From a bacterium (GTDB taxonomy: Bacteria > Verrucomicrobiota > Verrucomicrobiae > Opitutales > Opitutaceae): a DNA stretch of 8,209 bases. Both the position numbers and the translations under genes were made by a program. Shown piece by piece: positions 6,364 to 8,209 of this stretch (within the stretch, counting starts at the first letter, position 1; each line of letters starts with the position of its first letter). Location: assembly GCA_021780625.1 (NCBI GenBank), contig JAJXYI010000241.1, positions 1-8,209 on the forward strand, in the 5' to 3' direction. Under the pieces are notes generated by a model. It was given only the letters and a program-made list of their open reading frames with translations. It had not been told where the DNA came from and did no database searches.

Positions 6364-6966
6364 ATGACTACCAAAGCTCAAGAAGTGGCCCTGGATCGTT
6401 TGCTGGTCGACCGTTTCAAGCATGGCGATGAGTCAGCTTTCAACGAAATCGTCAGCCGATACTGGGACCGCATCTATTCCATGGTGAACCAGCTCTTGCG
6501 CAACTCGCAGGATGCCGAGGAAGTCACCCAGGATGCGTTTATTCGCGCCCACAGGGGGCTCGTGAATTTCCGCGGCGAGGCAGCTTTTTCGACATGGCTT
6601 TATCAGATTGCCACCAATCTGGCGCGAAATCGCTATTGGTATTGGTGGCGGCGCAAACGAGACCACACGGTATCGTTCGATCAGCCACTCAATTCAGAAA
6701 GTGATTGCACGCTTGCGGACCTGATTCCTGCGGAGGTCGAAACCCCGGAGGATGCGACGGTCACGCGCGAGTTTGTAAATCGGATCGCCGATGGGATGGA
6801 GAAGCTCGGTGCCAAGCACCGCGAAATCCTGATCCTCAGAAATGTGAAAAACCTTTCGTACGAGGAGATTGCGGTCATCCTGAATATTTCGGTCGGCACG
6901 GTCAAAAGCCGTATCGCCCGCGCCAGAGAAAACCTAAGAGAACTACTCGGGGAGGAATTCCAATGA
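6364..6966 (+). CDS. ECF-type RNA polymerase sigma-70 factor
   Basis: The 200-residue product directs RNA polymerase to a specific set of promoters. Region sigma-2 spans about 12-98. It includes the region 2.2-like core-binding motif DAEEVTQDAFIRAHRG (50-65) and the region 2.3/2.4 segment FSTWLYQIATNLARNR (75-90), followed by a notable aromatic-basic run YWYWWRRKR. A linker of about 45 residues leads to sigma-4 (about 135-197), with LGAKHREILILRNVKNLSYEEIA and the helix-turn-helix NISVGTVKSRIARARENL. There is no sigma-1.1 or sigma-3, as expected for the ECF group. The start at 6364 is chosen from the GAGGT ribosome-binding site; a start at 6295 would add 23 residues. Its TGA stop overlaps the ATG of the next gene in an ATGA, implying translational coupling and joint transcription with the predicted anti-sigma factor. 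Autoregulation is common in such pairs but no ECF promoter could be identified here. Confidence 0.93.
   Translation: MTTKAQEVALDRLLVDRFKHGDESAFNEIVSRYWDRIYSMVNQLLRNSQDAEEVTQDAFIRAHRGLVNFRGEAAFSTWLYQIATNLARNRYWYWWRRKRDHTVSFDQPLNSESDCTLADLIPAEVETPEDATVTREFVNRIADGMEKLGAKHREILILRNVKNLSYEEIAVILNISVGTVKSRIARARENLRELLGEEFQ
6949..6957 (+). promoter_or_regulatory. strong ribosome-binding site of the anti-sigma gene
   Basis: GGGGAGGAA lies inside the last codons of the sigma gene, with its GGAGG core seven bases before the ATG at 6963. It is the best Shine-Dalgarno in the window and fixes the anti-sigma start. Confidence 0.8.
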
Positions 6967-7655
6967 AAGAGTCGAAGTTTATCGAGTTGCTGAACCTTTA
7001 TGTCGATCGGGAGATCACTTCCGAAGACGCCGCCCTGCTCGAGGCGGAGATTGCGCGCAGCCCCGAGCGCAGGAAGGTCTATCAGCAGTATTGCCGCATG
7101 CAGCGCGCGAGCGTGCTTGTGTTCGATTCGTTCCGTTCGGGGCAGGTTCCTGAGGAAGGGACCTTGGCCGAGGCATCCAGGAATGCGGACGACAAAATAG
7201 CCCGGCTCCCAACCGCAGGCGGCCCGCGATTCCGCTGGGCGTATGCGGGTGGCCTCGTGGCAGCGGCTGCTGCGGTGGCGGTGGTATTCATCGGTCGTCG
7301 TGCTTTGCAGGCGCCAGCCTCCGTTCCGGCGCTTGCGTCCCATGCTCACAAATCGGTGGCGGTGGCTCAGGCGGCACCGGTGTCCGCATCCCTTCAGAAA
7401 GCCTCCTATCGCCCCGTGTTCGTGACGAAGCCTTTTGACGGCACGTCCATTCAGCCGGGCGGCCTGTTCGCTTCCCAGCAGACGCAATCGCTGGATTGGA
7501 TGAAGCAGATCCAGCTTCCGCCGCTTCGGTCGATACCGACGGGTGAGTTCACGCTCGCCCCCAAGGGTGATACGAAGCAGGAACTACGGCTCGTGCCTGT
7601 GAGCAAGCAGGCTCAAGGTCGCGTGGAAATGATGGCCTTCCAATTCCAACGCTGA
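6963..7655 (+). CDS. predicted transmembrane anti-sigma factor
   Basis: The 230-residue protein probably holds the upstream ECF sigma factor inactive at the inner membrane. Residues about 1-50 look like an anti-sigma domain: LLNLYVDREITSEDAALLEAEI, then a helix containing YQQYCRMQRA. The zinc-binding pattern HxxxCxxC of ZAS proteins is degenerate here, reading Tyr40, Cys44 and Gln47, so zinc binding is unlikely. A linker is followed by one hydrophobic Ala/Val-rich helix at about 92-110, flanked by Arg on both sides. The remaining 120 residues, presumed periplasmic, are Ala/Pro/Gln-rich with no recognised domain. The start is well supported by GGGGAGGA at 6949-6956 and the ATGA overlap with the sigma gene; a longer reading from 6705 would only translate a shadow of the sigma gene. 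Function is inferred from position and N-terminal resemblance. Confidence 0.8.
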   Translation: MKESKFIELLNLYVDREITSEDAALLEAEIARSPERRKVYQQYCRMQRASVLVFDSFRSGQVPEEGTLAEASRNADDKIARLPTAGGPRFRWAYAGGLVAAAAAVAVVFIGRRALQAPASVPALASHAHKSVAVAQAAPVSASLQKASYRPVFVTKPFDGTSIQPGGLFASQQTQSLDWMKQIQLPPLRSIPTGEFTLAPKGDTKQELRLVPVSKQAQGRVEMMAFQFQR

Positions 7656-7680
7656 GCAGAGACCAATTCGCTCGGATACC

Positions 7681-7713
7681 AAGCGGCCGCCTTTGAGCGG
7701 CCGCTTTGCTTTT
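7681..7713 (+). terminator. Rho-independent terminator of the sigma/anti-sigma operon
   Basis: AAGCGGCCGC (7681-7690) and GCGGCCGCTT (7697-7706) form a perfect 10-bp GC-rich stem around the loop CTTTGA, followed by TGCTTTT. It lies 26 bases past the anti-sigma stop. The T-rich run is only on the plus-strand side, so it works in that direction and separates this operon from serS. Confidence 0.9.
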
Positions 7714-7789
7714 CCGGGGCAGACTGGTTGGTCGCGGCGGCCAGATTTTTGTTTTATTCCGCCGGGCCGTCAGTCATATCTGGCGGTTT

Positions 7790-8209
7790 ATGATCGATCC
7801 GAAACTTCTCCGCGAATCTCCCGACTTGGTGCGCGCCGCCATCGCCAAGAAACACTTGAGCGTGGATCTGGACGCCGTGCTCGCACTCGACGCCGACTGG
7901 CGGTCGCAGCTGGGGGAGGTTGAAGCGCTGCGCTCGAAGCAGAAGTCGGCAAATACGGAGATGGCCGCTCTGAAGAAAGGCTCGCCCGAGTTCATCGCGA
8001 AGGTCCAGGAGATGAAGGGACTGTCGGCACAGGTTAAGGAGAAGGAGACCGCCCTCGGCGAGCTGGAGGCAGCCTGGCGCAAGGCGATGCTGACGCTTCC
8101 GAACATCCCGCACGAGAGCGTGCCCGAGGGGGCCACGCCTGAGCAGAACGTCGTGTTTTCGTCCCATGGCTCGGTCGAGGCGGTTTCGCCTGCCGCCAAG
8201 GCTCACTGG
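7790..8209 (+). CDS. serS: seryl-tRNA synthetase, N-terminal part (runs off window)
   Basis: The first 140 codons of a class II aminoacyl-tRNA synthetase that charges tRNA-Ser with serine. The start MIDPKLLRESPDLVRAAIAK is the classic SerRS N-terminus. Residues about 30-100 are the charged, Lys/Glu-rich helical arms that form the long antiparallel coiled coil gripping the tRNA-Ser variable arm. LPNIPHESVPEGATPEQN (103-120) is the conserved segment joining this arm to the catalytic domain. The catalytic core (motifs 1-3) lies beyond the right edge; full proteins are usually about 420-430 residues. The ATG at 7790 gives a start matching the family, although only a poor GGCGG (7782-7786) precedes it. 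A possible promoter, TTGGTC (7728-7733) with TTTTAT (7752-7757), is weak. The gene follows a strong terminator, so it is probably its own transcription unit. Confidence 0.95.
   Translation, partial: MIDPKLLRESPDLVRAAIAKKHLSVDLDAVLALDADWRSQLGEVEALRSKQKSANTEMAALKKGSPEFIAKVQEMKGLSAQVKEKETALGELEAAWRKAMLTLPNIPHESVPEGATPEQNVVFSSHGSVEAVSPAAKAHW

Overview
The window is GC-rich bacterial chromosome with dense, ordinary-looking gene content. Four things suggest the Verrucomicrobiota, probably near Opitutaceae: the Pal-type lipoprotein, the ECF sigma factor paired with a degenerate zinc-finger anti-sigma protein, the large periplasmic-sensor hybrid kinase with an OB-like ectodomain, and the SerRS N-terminus. 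This placement rests on remembered family resemblance, not on a search. There is no sign of phage, transposon, CRISPR or plasmid functions.

Layout, left to right. (1) 16-684, minus strand: a Pal/OmpA-family peptidoglycan-binding lipoprotein with a low-complexity Ala/Gly/Pro tail. (2) 838-1485, minus: a NarL/FixJ-type response regulator. A GC-rich hairpin sits between these two genes. (3) 1609-2130, plus: a small predicted lipoprotein carrying a signal-peptidase-like S26 (Ser-His type) domain, divergent from the regulator. (4) 2131-2205, minus: tRNA-Lys(TTT) with encoded CCA. It abuts the stop codon of gene 3 with no spacer and is convergent with it. (5) 2433-5966, plus: an 1177-residue hybrid sensor histidine kinase with about seven tandem OB-fold-like modules, one membrane segment before the kinase, DHp and HATPase domains and a C-terminal receiver. 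(6) 5967-6363: a 397-base gap with short repeats and palindromes but no convincing gene. (7) 6364-6966 and 6963-7655, plus: an ECF sigma factor and its likely anti-sigma factor, overlapping by ATGA and closed by a clear intrinsic terminator at 7681-7713. (8) 7790-8209, plus: the first 140 codons of seryl-tRNA synthetase, running off the window.

Regulation and envelope functions dominate: a Pal-like outer-membrane anchor, a response regulator, a hybrid sensor kinase and a transmembrane anti-sigma/sigma switch. The tRNA and serS genes are housekeeping. No direct partnership between the hybrid kinase and the response regulator can be shown from sequence. The features most worth a second look are the Ser-His peptidase-like lipoprotein, the repeated OB-like sensor ectodomain and the zinc-ligand-poor anti-sigma factor. 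I do not see clear evidence of a wholly new multi-gene system.
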